From positions 110,187,138 through 110,251,137 of the forward strand of contig OV884014.1 in the NCBI GenBank assembly GCA_930367205.1: a DNA stretch of 64,000 nt. Reading direction: 5' to 3'. Under the pieces are notes generated by a model. That model did not search any database. It was not told the origin of the DNA and was given only the letters and a program-made list of their open reading frames with translations. This document shows positions 1 through 16,665 of the stretch, in pieces (position 1 is the first letter of the stretch; the number at the start of each line of letters is the position of its first letter). Source of the stretch: Acanthosoma haemorrhoidale. Taxonomy: Eukaryota; Arthropoda; Insecta; Hemiptera; Acanthosomatidae. The translations under genes were made by a program, and so were the position numbers.

Positions 1-19
1 GGAGGGAGAGAGAGAGAGG
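1..19. repeat. GA-rich simple repeat at the window edge
   Basis: The first bases are a purine-only GA/GGA run that continues beyond the left edge, so its true length is unknown. It may be the end of a longer GA/CT tract like the one at 7.9-8.3 kb. Confidence 0.7.
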
Positions 20-3000
20 GATTGGGTGGAAGCACTTGAAGTATATTCAGGGGGTGAATTTCACCAGCAACTACTTGTCTACCTTAGAGTGCAGGAATTG
101 CATAAAGACATTGAAATTAAATTATTACAGTCAAACCCGATGGATGAAGCTCTACTTTCAAACAGGTACGCCCAAATCGTCTTTCGTCGCTTGTGTCTTA
201 TAAATTTAACGATCTCAATCAACGGTTTAAAGATGTATAAAAAAATAACAACTCATATTAATGGCATATGTTTACAGTAAACAGTTAACGTACTGTAGGT
301 GACAGATTGAAGAATGAGGTCCAGATTTTAAATAAGCCAGCTTGATTACAGAGGGCAGGGTTCAATGCTGCTTAGTTTGTTATTCACGTTGGTCTAGCTC
401 CGGTGGTACCTGACCCGATGCCTGGTCAAGGTGGTCCAAGTCTCGCTAGGTCTCGGGTCAGCATTGTTACATGCTGCTAATGCAAACGGGAGAAAGGTTT
501 CCTACCAGTTAGGAGCGTATTGTCTAATATTTACCATTTTGCTTTATGCCAAACCGAACAAACGAGATAAAAATTCGGTACCGTTTTGGCAACTGATAAG
601 ATTTTTCTCAAGATTTGATAGGTTTTTAGCCACAGTTAAGTTAGAGGAACCATATACATCGAGTATTATATACGTTACAATAAGTTTCAAAAAGGCGATT
701 TTCAGTGGCCGAGACGGAGACAAATAAAATGAAGAATTTTTGTTCAAAAATACCAATCAGTATTTTCACAAATGATCCTCGCGGAAACTCCAGCTTAAAC
801 TTGGACACCTCTCCATAATTCCTTCATGTTCACATCGATATATTTTTTATTGATATTTTTATTTATTATAATTAATATGATTTTATGAAGTGTTTTGTTT
901 AAAGAAATGTTCATATAAATAGTGTTTTGTACCTCAGGTGTCCTCAGGTAGTAAGGGATAATTGACTTTAGTGTTACAAAAGGAGGAGAGTGCAAGTGGA
1001 ATTTTGTCAACAATACAAGAAAAACCTTTACAAGAGAGAGACCCGGATGATCTGGAAGCTAGAGAGAAGGGAACCCGTAAGGAATAAGGATAGCCACCAG
1101 CAACCAAGAATATACTCGCCTATATTTGTATATGATTTTTTCTTATTCTGTATTTGGTAGCCATTATTTAAATTTATATACCTAATTGTGTCAATATGAA
1201 ATATTTAAAATAGAAAAACTTATGCACTAGGATATACTTATGCACCCTGAGGTTTACGAAACGAAATAAAATATTATTCTATGTGAACTGTTAAAAAATG
1301 TACTTTTGCTCGTCGTCAATAACCAAGTTAGAGGGCGTGATAATATGTGTTTAAAAAAATACATTTGAGTTGTAAAAAGAGAAAAAAGTTCTATCTAATA
1401 CCTAATAACAATCTGAACCCAACTAGCCCCTTGGAGATACAGCCCGTACGACTCTCCGGTTCTGCGGGTCACTTGCCCCTTCACGCAGTGTCTTGTAGTG
1501 CTGGGGAGACTTACTCCACAATGTCTGACAAAACTTATCCTAGGAACTGCAGTCCTAGGTTTGCTTACTCATGAGAACTAAAAACACATTTATAATGAGT
1601 TGATGTGAATAATATTTTATTTTTCAACTCACACTTATTATTTATTCTTGTGTATAATTCTGTCTAAATCATATTAACAAAGAATATAGGCAATTGAATT
1701 TTTTTAATAATTAAAATTAATAGCTACAGTAATAAGTTACAATGATCTATATTTATAAATAGCTACAGTGTTTATTGTTGGCAGTTGTGGGCATTATATT
1801 CATTCCGCGCTTCTCACTAACTTCAAATCGCTTTGATCCCGGTGAAGGTTTGACTCCTGTGAAGGTCTCGCAGACAACTGACTCTTTTTGGTCTATCCAG
1901 CTAACCGTTAGCTCCCATGCACTAACCATGCTTGATCATAAAAATATCGTTGCAATACATTGGACCAATAGCACATTTGTCAACAATCGATATCGGGGAT
2001 TAGAGTCTCAACTACCCATTATATAGAGTTATATTTTCCCCAGGAAAGAAAAAGATCGGGTGTGTATAGAGTACAATGTGTGTGAAATACAGAAAACCTT
2101 ATGTTGACAGAACAAATACAATACACATCATTAGATGCGAAAAAATAGAACCAAAAAAAAAAAAAAACGGTTTCACCAACGCCCAGCTGAAGAAGCACAT
2201 AAAGATGTCCCTCACATTATCACAAAATATTAGCAATAAGAGATTTACAAATAAGTAGGAAAGTTTTAAAATAAAAACCGACTCCATTATTTCAGAAGAT
2301 ACAAAAAAACCATTAGTATCGTGCGTTTGTTTAAAAAAAAAACATTTTCATATCCTACTAGGCAGTTTATACATGTTAACAGATTTTTTTTTTATGGTTT
2401 TATATATTATTGACCTAAAATGTTTTAATCCTCTAACGCTACAGATATAGTCAAGTCACCTGTAAATTGTTTTTATAAATATTTAATACTTCTAAATTAA
2501 ATTAACTATGTTGGTTTCAGTTAAGAGCCTGAAGATGAAGGTGTAGAACTCTTCTGCTCTGCGTTAACAAACACATCGTGGATTGATAATAAATCTGTTT
2601 CATTGTTGAACCAACCCATTATTATAATGACTCTACTTTTTGACATTCTATACAGCGTGGCTGTCCGACCTTAATTAGCTTCGATGGGTGACAAAAGACA
2701 TGGTTTTTGAAACACTAATGCCTCGGCATTTGATTCTACAGGAGTCGTCGCAAGGTTCTCATCGGATATTTTGGTTCTAGTTTTATTATTTATGTGTTTT
2801 GTCCTTGAAAATAACTGCTCACATATGTACCTTCCAAATATTGTCGATATGAATAACGCATAATTGATAAGCGTGGGATATTCTCCTGCGGGAAGATAAA
2901 TTGTATAGAGGTTCAGTATAGAGATTTGATTGAATTATTCTTTGAGTAAATCTGTGCACTCCATTTGTAAATAAAGTTTGTAAGTTTATTGTAAGGATTG

Positions 3001-4550
3001 GACAGACCTACACTGGTGATTGTTCTAAAGCATTTTTCAGTGAGATCAAACTTTTTCAATGAAATTAATCTTTTTTTGTGTGTGTTGGTTCGGAATTCTC
3101 AATGGATATTAAAAAAAAACACTACAAGTTAATGTGAGAGAATATTTTATGAAAATCAATTAATTGTTTTTCAAATAAAATACAGTAAAGGAGGCTTACT
3201 TAATTAAATGAAGTATGCTTTGTACAAATGAAGATGCTACATATATATGTATAAAAAATGGATGCATCTTTGTTCCAGTGTAACTCTGGAATGCCTGGAG
3301 CAATTTATACCAAACTAGCTTTACATATTACTTACAATCTGGAAAAAAATACTGAGGGGTTAAAACATCTCTAGCCCCCTTAAGTTTGGGGGGGGGAATG
3401 AAATTTAAAAAATAATGGAAAACTACCGATATAATCATAGTTTACAGAATCGCTGATATGCATAGTGTCATTCCCATTGACATTTAAGCCCATTTTTAGT
3501 TAAATAGAAGACAATGTGGATTTGAGATCATTATAAACCACCCACAGACAACTTTATGCTGCTGGTCCCAAGGGGGGCTCACTCAAAAATTTAGTTATCA
3601 TTGTTCATAGAACTAAAACTAAACATTTCATTTATAATCAGGTTTTGAGTTAAGTTCATATAATATGACATAAATACGCTATGGATAGAATCCTTTTCCT
3701 GCCCTATAGAAGATCGAGAAAGATAAATAACCTTGCAATCCACAGTAAGTAAAGTTAGTTTGTTTGTACTAGATAAACTCGGAAGATTCTAAATGCATTT
3801 AGAAAATTTACATGTTCTTTAGACTGCCTGTTAGCATATAGGCTACGTTTCTTCACAATAATTCTTTTAGGGGTTGGGTAGTGAACTTGAAAATGGTACA
3901 GTGAAAATATTCTTATTGCGTTAAAATTTCTATGCGGGGGAAGCAACTAGTAAATATATAATGGTAACAGGAATAAAAATAAACGACATTTTTTGGTAGA
4001 TACCCATGTCAAAATTAATTACGTTATTGATAGAGTGTTTGTTACATAATATGTCCTGTTATTTGTTACATAACATATCTATTACATAAGTGATGGGGGA
4101 TTGTTCTTAGTTAATGGATGATTATAGTTTCACTCATCCCGAAGAGCTCATGCTCCAAGCGTAGGTCCTTGAAGAAACAGAGTCTTCTTCGGTATAGCCC
4201 TTCTTTCTAAAAACCTTTAGGTCTTCTAGCACAGGACTTGATACTTCCGTTCCTACTTACTATCTATAAAGTAAATGATAGAAAAACCAAGCAGACAATA
4301 TAAAAATGAGAATGGATTATCCAGTAGTATTTTATTATCCCTACAAGGGTTGTTAGCCAGCACTGAACTTACAAGATACATATTTACGATGGTCACAAAA
4401 AGGTGTCAACGACTGTACATCTGCCATCTGTTATAAATAGAAATGTATGATGAACGTAGGCTTCAATGTCATGTGCTAGTTTGCATAATGTATTTTATAT
4501 ATTGCATTTTTTGGCATCAAGATTATTTGGCATATTGAGCCATGATGTGT
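20..4550. other. No gene seen; AT-rich non-coding stretch
   Basis: Only short scattered open frames occur, none with a recognisable domain. A G9 run lies at 3388-3396. A pyrimidine-rich 3' splice-site-like sequence ends near 2520, but no exon can be defined after it. I see no RNA gene or mobile-element motif here. Confidence 0.6.
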
Positions 4551-4620
4551 TCTATTATAATAATATAATATAATATATATATATATATATATATTATAAT
4601 ATAATATATAATATAAAAGT
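4551..4620. repeat. TA-rich microsatellite with palindromic flanks
   Basis: An alternating TA core of roughly 25-30 bases is flanked on both sides by TAATA repeats. The whole block is nearly self-complementary and could extrude as a hairpin. Confidence 0.85.
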
Positions 4621-9414
<4,794 letters not shown>

Positions 9415-9424
9415 TCATTCATAC

Positions 9425-10310
9425 AATATAAACAAACACACACACATTCTAGAGATCCCCCCCCCCCCTGAAAGAGGAAGTGGAAACTCAGGAAATCCTC
9501 CACGCTCCTCCATGAACTCCATCATCGGATGTGAGGCAGTGTAGGCTGGCCAAGAGTACGAGAGCCACAGATGCTCAAGACACGATTGGAGAAACTGGCC
9601 CTCGACAGAACTCTTTATTATTCTAATAGGATTATCGGGGTGTTTGAAACTGTACAATGTCTGAGGCAGAGGATTAGTGTGATTGGATTGTGAACTTTGA
9701 AAGGATGAGATCTAAGATGTAAGTTGTATTTAGATCATTATGGAGGGTTTTGTTGGTTACGTAATAAAGTGCTCTAAGTATTGTTCTCAGGACTTCTGAT
9801 CGAAAGGATTGAATATGCTCCAGGGTTGATCACTTCACTCTGTGAAGATTAGTTTTAGTATGGCTTTAAATTAATAGTTTATTTCCTATTGAGAAACGGA
9901 ATGTCCTTTGAACTAGTCTATAGAGTCTCGATTATGTGTTCCATATTGATCTTTCACCAGGAATCCTAGATATCCGACTGTATCGGGATTACAGGAATTG
10001 GGATGAGACAGATGAACAGGGCTTGCGAAGGATTGTAAAAGTAATATGAACAGATTTTTGGTCATTATCTTTGATCGGCCATCAATGCTTAAACTCTTCA
10101 AGGTGTCTGAAGGTTGTGGGGTGCCATTACATCCTGAAACTGCATGGACAGGACTGCTGTGTCATCTGCAAACATTGACAGGGAGATATTTCGAAGAGAT
10201 GGCACATATGTGGCGTAGAGGTTTTAAATAACAGGACTGAGTACTCTGCCCTGATAAATATATTGAAGAGTTGACGTGAGGAACAGTTGCCTCACCATTT
10301 CCTCCCATTA
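9425..10310 (-). mobile_element. Jockey-like LINE (family C), 5'-truncated, decayed
   Basis: Read on the minus strand, this is the 3' part of a non-LTR retrotransposon reverse transcriptase. The catalytic F-A-D-D motif, followed by TAVL, is encoded at 10161-10172. An upstream QGRVLSPV segment matches the conserved Jockey-superfamily Q-G-S-V-L-S-P block. Downstream, near 9960-9990, a T-V-x-Y-L-G-F segment matches the family thumb motif. Frameshifts and stops break the frame, so no protein can be made. The 3' untranslated part (9470-9620) shares sequence with the copies near 28.3, 30.6 and 56 kb. A C12 run and a CA repeat sit at the 3' side (9436-9468). The 5' limit is approximate. Confidence 0.8.
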
Positions 10311-10925
10311 GATCAAAGACTTGTTCAGCTTATTGTGACCTCAAGTCATTATAAATTGAACGAAATTAGTGCCTTATGAAGTGAAGGGACAATACTCAAA
10401 CCATTTTCTTAAACTATCGTAAAAAATGAACTCGCTATTTGTCAACGAAAAATACTTCATTTAATTTGTTAAATAATCTTGGTCACTGACAATAAACTGA
10501 AGAAACTATTTTATAGAATAACTATTTTAGTTTCGGCACTTCCCTCTGTTGTATTTTGGCCGTCGGTGAAATAGCGGCTTCCCCTTCGGACTCTGAATAA
10601 ACATCTTCCAGGGACTAGGACGCCATTAGCCCGAAAGTAATCGGCTATAGATAGATGGTGTGAGTGAGTGGTTTAGGAGCGAAGCTATCTTATCCTCTGC
10701 TCGATAACGGGCAGTCCATTCTGGGTCGATATTAATCTGGGCCTCCTATAATGGATTCCTAGACCGGTAATGGCCTCCTCCTCCGTCTATCGTTTGTCAT
10801 ATTTAGCCTTACTTTTTCATTATTAACAATACAGTGTAAATAATGCTTTGGCCTTTTGAGATTATCTCCCTCATTCGAATGAAGCAGCTTTCAGAAGAGA
10901 GGAAGTCTCCAGAACATGGAGATAG
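10311..10925. other. No gene seen; moderately GC-rich segment
   Basis: Positions 10550-10800 are clearly more GC- and CpG-rich than their surroundings, but no domain or splice structure can be assigned. Confidence 0.4.
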
Positions 10926-11243
10926 AAGCAGCGTCCCTCAAACACACCTACAGGCATCAGGCGACACCAGTCCCTAACGACCGAGCTCAAACCAGTCCCG
11001 AAGAAAAAAGCTGCGGAAGTGTTGCAGCTCAAACTGACACCGGAAATAGAGGTATGGAATAAATACTCAGGACAGAGTGGACTCGTTTCCAAGCACCCAG
11101 GACATCCACCCCGTAGTGATAAGAGTTATGGAGCCCTACCCTACGACATACTCCCCAAGAGGAGGACGACGCATGAAGAAAACTTTATAGGAATGGATGT
11201 AATCGCATCGAGGAAACCATCAAAACTGTTCCGGGAATTTTAG
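10926..11243 (+). other. Unassigned open frame without ATG, possible exon
   Basis: A 105-codon frame runs from just after a TAG at 10923-10925 to a TAG at 11241-11243. Its composition (Pro, Lys and Glu rich, little Leu/Ile/Phe, with a run PVPKKKAAEV) looks more protein-like than the surrounding AT-rich noise. There is no ATG near the start, no recognised domain, and no strong splice acceptor, so it could be a relic exon, mobile-element coding sequence, or chance. Confidence 0.25.
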
Positions 11244-11408
11244 ATCTATGACTTCATTAATTTATTGAGTACGGAAGACGAACGTTCATGGCAACAGCAG
11301 TTAAACAATTTTATAATTATTATTCTTACTGACGTTATTTTATATCTTCAATATGTCTTTATGATGTAATAGTTGTTTTTATTTGCCGGATGTGACTTCG
11401 TCAACTGA

Positions 11409-11669
11409 ACATACATATTATTCATAGAGGGGACTTGGCTCGTAGGAAAGCACGTTCTACATCTCACTCACTACTTCCTTGACTCAACTGGCGGTCTCCA
11501 CAACTCTCCTAGTGGATACTTCCGTCTTCTGCCCTTAGGCTATCACTCCTTGGAGGGACCCTTCCACGTAAACGGTGACATAGAGCGCACCGAACCTACC
11601 CTCATAGACAACGAGCGTGAATTCTTGGTCATTCAAGACCACACAAAGTGCCTCTATCTCTTTTTCTGA
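11409..11669 (+). other. Unassigned open frame without ATG
   Basis: An 86-codon frame ends at a TGA at 11667-11669. It lies 165 bases after the preceding open frame, in the same strand direction. The last 50 residues are mixed and hydrophilic, ending in a Leu/Phe-rich tail. I do not recognise a family. It may be a second relic piece of the same element or gene as 10926-11243. Confidence 0.2.
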
Positions 11670-12639
11670 TCACAGCTAAATTGTCTGGGCACGCCTTCTT
11701 CGACTAGACCATGGAGTCTCTAAGTCACCGAGCCTTACACAAATCAAATTGTGCTGATAAACAACATGCAATTAGTTGCACCGATTTTCGGCAACCATCC
11801 ATGGATAGGAATTGTTGGTTGAAATTTGGAACAAAGCCCTAACAAACGACTATTTTTCCCGAATCGGACAGATCTTTACAAACGTAGTTATAAGTGAGTT
11901 GGAAGCATCGAGTTTTCTTGTCCTGTGAAATACAGAAAGGATGTGTTGATAGTAGTTACACTCGTATGTTACATATCACTGTATCCTGGTGGTGATAGCT
12001 GTCTAGTAGAGAGGCTGCTTGGATAAGAGATACAGTGATATCTGAACTTTCAGAGGATGTTAACCATCAGAACAACTTTTATGTACAGATAGTGTAACTA
12101 AGAAACGCCACAGTACATTACTGGAGTATGAGACGACTAGGAAATATAATGTAACAATGAATCAATCGATGAAATGAAATAAAAAAAACACTTTATTGTG
12201 TGACATAGACTCCGAAGAATAACAAAAAGCTACAAAAAAAAAATTAACGTAAGTTAAACTGACTTGATTATATGTCCAAATATGGGGACTTCAATGAACG
12301 AAACAGTAAAACAGTGAAACATAAATCAATGGTAACATTCGCTAAGAATTGTGATTAGGGACATAAAGGCAATATAGTAGTAATTAAAAGAGGAAAAAGA
12401 GCGAGATGTAGTCTTGGAATATATTAAAATAAATAATGAATAAAATTAATGAAAAATAAATAATAACAATAATGATGAATTATGGATCATTTGAACCTGC
12501 CTCCCTATTTCCTGTGTACTAAGTTTTATGTTTTTATTTACGTTTAATACAGGCAATTTTCCAGTAGACGTCTTACATATTCATTCTCATCCATTTACTA
12601 CTTGGTTAGTAATAGTTAGTATTTGCATTAGTGTATAGT
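11670..12639. other. No gene seen
   Basis: AT-rich non-coding sequence, with nothing recognisable on either strand. Confidence 0.5.
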
Positions 12640-12944
12640 ATCGTCAGTTAAATAATCTTTGTAGAGGGGTGTCTTTTAAAAGAAAAGCTTTATTATGAAG
12701 TACAATCAAAACACTGGTATATACAAATATTAAGAGTTACGTTACTACAGGAAGGTCTAGGGAGGAGTGGGGTCTCGGGCTAAAGCTGAGACATATATTT
12801 ATAAGAAAAGGGTAGTTATGGGAAGTAGTGAGGTCTTGGAGGGATGCGGTTGCTTACTTAAAAATAACAGGAACCATCAGTGACTTCCATGAAGTCACGA
12901 GGCAGGTATACAGTTCTGCTCAAGACCCTTCTACTTGTTCTTAG
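12640..12944 (-). repeat. Dispersed repeat family E, copy 1
   Basis: The reverse complement matches 63706-63889 in its first part and 30165-30325 in its last part. In sense order it holds a conserved block including CCTGCCTCGTGACTT, a TATAAATA box, and an AATAAAG polyadenylation-like signal about 45 bases before the shared 3' limit. That order resembles an LTR (promoter, then poly(A) signal, then a short tail). It could also be the 3' end of a LINE. No coding sequence is attached. Confidence 0.75.
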
Positions 12945-13064
12945 CAAGATTATAAATATTACATATAAAGCCAGCATTATAAATATTATATATAAAGCAA
13001 GGATTATAAATATTATATATAAAGAAAGCTTTATAAATATTATATATAAAGCAAGCATTAAAAA
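12945..13064. repeat. 27-bp minisatellite, about four units
   Basis: Units of 27 bases share the core TATAAATATTATATATAAAG, followed by a variable purine/C linker. The array directly abuts family E copy 1. Each unit is internally near-palindromic, which is why both strands show repetitive short open frames here; none is a gene. Confidence 0.9.
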
Positions 13065-14861
13065 ACTGTGACAAACACGTTCTCGAACTACTTGAGGTTA
13101 TTAAAATCGATATAAAAAAATAATCGTACAAGGCCACGAACTACTTAAATGGAAAAAACTATATGAATTGAACATGACTGAATTTCCCCCCAAAAACATA
13201 AATAAATTAAATAATCCCTAGAGTAATTATTGAATTGAACATCGGAATAAACATAGGAAATTTATTTGTTTAACTTCACTCCCCATATAACCGGGATAAA
13301 ACTATTGCAAGGGACGATTATAAAACATAAAAATAAATAAAAACAGGCATATCTCCAAGTTTTATTATTTAATTACAGACTCCAGATGAACTGTCATTAT
13401 AAGTAGTTGAAAATAATTCGTCAAAACAGTGTTATTTGCGTCCATCTAAAACTGAAAACGAGTTTGACTTGGCTGGAGTTTTATAGATCTGTTAGGTTGT
13501 TTATTGGACTTCCACAGTCAGTATTATTACTGACCAGTTAAAATTGTATAATTAAATATGAAATACTGAGCTGTAGTAAATAGTAAGTTGCAAATACTGA
13601 CTGACGCAAGTCCCCCACCCCAAGCGAAGCCCGTTTCTTTCACAAATAACTTTAAGAGTTAGACAAGTGTGCAGTATCATACAATTTAGGGTTTCGAGGA
13701 TTTTACTAATTAATCCTTCTTCATTATTAATTTCTTTACTTTTATTCAACAATTTTCATTATTTATACATATTCAATTCATTTATCAAATATTATTTACA
13801 AATTATTATTAATCTGACTTCATTACTGGTAATTAGAGTCGACTGTACCCCCAACATATTACTATGTATATTCTCAATCAGCATGTGTAGATCTTTAATT
13901 TGATACCTCAGGCAATATATCTTTTTCATTAATTAACAGATTTATGATAACTTATAATTTTTTTTTATACGGTTACTTTTATTTTTTTTTAAAACAGTGG
14001 TTGAACGAAAACGATTTTAATGAGGATTAATTACTTATACAAAAAATAAAAAAAATATACTTATAATTTATATAAAAAATTAAGTTATAATTTAGCATGA
14101 TGTTGGGTTATTGAAATTAGGAGTAACATGCAAAATGTCATTTTGTGTGCCTCAGAATGACATAAAAAATATATATTTTTTTATGACCGTTAGATATGTT
14201 TAACGGGTAATCAAATCTCGAAATAAAAAATAAAATATATTAATCCAGACAGGGGACTTATAATCTATTGTTATAACAGGCAGATGAGTTTGAGAATATT
14301 AGAATCAGCTTAATAACTACACTTTTTTATCATTTCTATTGCCATCTTCAGCCACTCTAGTACATGTTTTTAAAAGTGATTTTTTTCAAATTATAAGTTA
14401 AAAATGTTAGAAGAAAAACAGAGAAAATGTTTTAAAAAAAAGGTTGGGAAGCTTAAACACATTACCTTCCTTTTAATTTGGACTAACAGTTAATCAGAAT
14501 GGAAGCCAAACTTTTTTAAATTCCTTGCGGTTTATCAAGACCGCAAAACCCACTTTTAGACCACATATAACCCGTATATGCACTAGGGGAAAAAATCAGC
14601 TGTATCTATCCTTTTGTCATTTGTCAATAGAAATTGTAAGCATAATAACCAGAGTAAACTAATCATTTACAATCACACCACACCTTGTTGAAGCTTAGTC
14701 AGTCATAGTAAGAAATATGAGCAAATTGCAAATAATGAAAAATAAGTTTCAAACAATAATATTTGACAATAACAAAGTAAACTAGAAAAGTTAAGTTGCA
14801 CGAAATATCAAAAGGTGATTGCTCTCCAGATGTTTTGAAAGGAATAACCACGACATTAATA
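13065..14861. other. No gene seen; very AT-rich
   Basis: Several runs of A or T and short frames without domains. Nothing supports a gene or mobile element. Confidence 0.55.
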
Positions 14862-15170
14862 AATAAATATAAAGATAGTGAGAACATATTACTAACATAG
14901 ATAAATATAAACAAAGTGAGAACATATTACTAACATAGATAAATATAAACAAAGTGAGAACATATTACTAACATAGATAAATATAAACAAAGTGAGAACA
15001 TATTACTAACATAGATAAATATAAACAAAGTGAGAACATATTACTAACATAGATAAATATAAACAAAGTGAGAACATATTACTAACATAGATAAATATAA
15101 ACAAAGTGAGAACATATTACTAACATAGATAAATATAAAGATAGTGAAAACATATTACTAACATAGATAA
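14862..15170. repeat. 38-bp minisatellite, eight units
   Basis: The phrase AGAACATATTACTAACATAG recurs exactly every 38 bases from 14881, with the spacer ATAAATATAAACAAAGTG. The inner units are essentially identical. The outermost spacers on both sides carry AAAGATA in place of AAACAAA, and the last unit has GAAAAC for GAGAAC. This is a recently homogenised tandem array. Confidence 0.96.
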
Positions 15171-15537
15171 ATAGAGCCTAGGACATAATATTTTGTGAAG
15201 AAATTAGTTTTTATTAGATTATATTTTTTTTAAATATTTTTTCTAAATTAAAATTTATACCTACTTGAGTGAAGATAATCATTCATAACCAATAGTGATG
15301 ATGTTAGTGTGTTATGTTTAAGACAAGATGCATTGCTTATAAGCCCAAAGTTTTTTTTTGGAATATTGGAAATAAATAGATTTCAATTTGAAAACAAAAA
15401 AAAACAACAGTCTAAGAATGTCATAGAAATGGACAACTCTTTTACATCTGATTACATTTGTAAGTATCAAGAGCTTGAAGGAAAGTTGAATGTGCAACTT
15501 TAAATTGTTGATCTACAACCCGATTCAATGGTACAAA
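15171..15537. other. No gene seen
   Basis: AT-rich flank of the minisatellite. A short + strand frame at 15309-15503 is Lys/Asn-rich and has no recognised domain. Confidence 0.5.
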
Positions 15538-16024
15538 TCAAGAATGTTTTCTCTGGCATAAATAAGATACATTATGTATTCTGGAATTTCCCGACAAAGG
15601 ATTCTTTGTTTTACTCCGACCACTTAATGGAGATGGTCTCTGAGATAGGTGAAGTTGCGAAATTCTATGACTGTGTGTGACTACCTTCCTGGAGATAGAG
15701 CACGGGTTTCCACAGGTCGTTGGCGCTGCTCCAGAAGTCGCCCGTTGTCTTCCAGGATTCTGGCTCGGGTTAACCGCCGAGTCCGAAGCAGTTGCTGATA
15801 ACGGCCACGACAAGGCCGGCTCTTGTTCTCTATGACACGAGGGCTTCAAGTATGTTTGTCCGAAGAGCGTAACGCAAGAGCGAGAGATAATTCCAACGAA
15901 CAAGGAAGTTGTAGAGATAGTGGGTTCCGGCAAATATTTCAGCCAGATCACAAAACAGAACGGCGTTAGTTTTCAAACGCGTCATTTGTAACCGACCAGC
16001 CGTAAATCTATATCCCGCAACCAC
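15538..16024 (-). other. Unassigned overlapping frames in a GC-richer block
   Basis: A 137-codon minus-strand frame (15538-15951) overlaps a second, 64-codon one (15830-16024). The region 15690-15900 is locally CpG-rich. The upstream frame ends in a Leu/Arg-rich stretch and the longer one is Ser/Pro/Arg-rich. Neither matches a family I know. They may be relics of a mobile element or a lost exon. Confidence 0.2.
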
Positions 16025-16139
16025 TCAAAATATTGCTGATTGGTATTTAGTTAAAATTCAATCATAGATAATAAATCTTTTTATTATTATAAACCAATTT
16101 ATTATGATACTGGCCTATTTAACTATTAACTATTATAAA

Positions 16140-16665
16140 CTGGCCATTGCCAGGACTGTCACACATTTATAGCAGGTCACGAGGCCACTGCCGTTTCAGT
16201 CTCCGAGGAGGATTATAGGGATGAGTGGCGCAGTGCAATGACTGTGCTAGGGGATTAGGGTGGTTGGATAGGTTACTATGGAATTTCATGAACTTGGAAG
16301 GGATGAGTTCAAGAATGTAGGGTATATTATGATCGTTATGAAGGGTTTTGTTGCTGACGTAATAAGGGGAATTCACTATTATTCTCAGGACTTTTGATTG
16401 AAAGGATTAGTTGATGTTCGACTTTTTTGCTATCCCCCATAGCACTATTCCGTATGTCCAGAATGGCTTAAGTATAACTTTGTTGATTAGTAATTTATTT
16501 TCTATTGAGAGATGGGATGTCCTTTGAAGTAGTCTGTACTATAGTCCAAAGCGTCTGTTTAGTTTTTGTCTTTTTTAGCCTCGTGTGTGGGTTCCAGGTC
16601 AGCCGTTTGTCGAGATGGAAGCCTAAGTATCGTACTGTCTCGGGTACAGGGAGAGGAATATTTTT
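16140..16665 (-). mobile_element. Jockey-like LINE (family C), C-terminal fragment
   Basis: On the minus strand this carries the reverse transcriptase C-terminus: the YLGFHLDKRLTW motif (16610-16645), then a frameshifted stretch, then an open segment at 16167-16376 beginning near YVSNKTLHND and ending in RLKRQWPRDLL before the stop. Several frameshifts and stops interrupt it. It is colinear with 39815-40345 on the + strand. The 3' untranslated tail is mostly missing. Confidence 0.85.

Noticed and set aside
12858..13137. Repetitive Ile/Tyr/Lys-rich short proteins on both strands
   Set aside because: They are translations of the 27-bp minisatellite and have no gene context.
14862..15170. CRISPR-like array
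   Set aside because: The units are contiguous identical 38-mers with no unique spacers, in eukaryotic DNA; this is a minisatellite.
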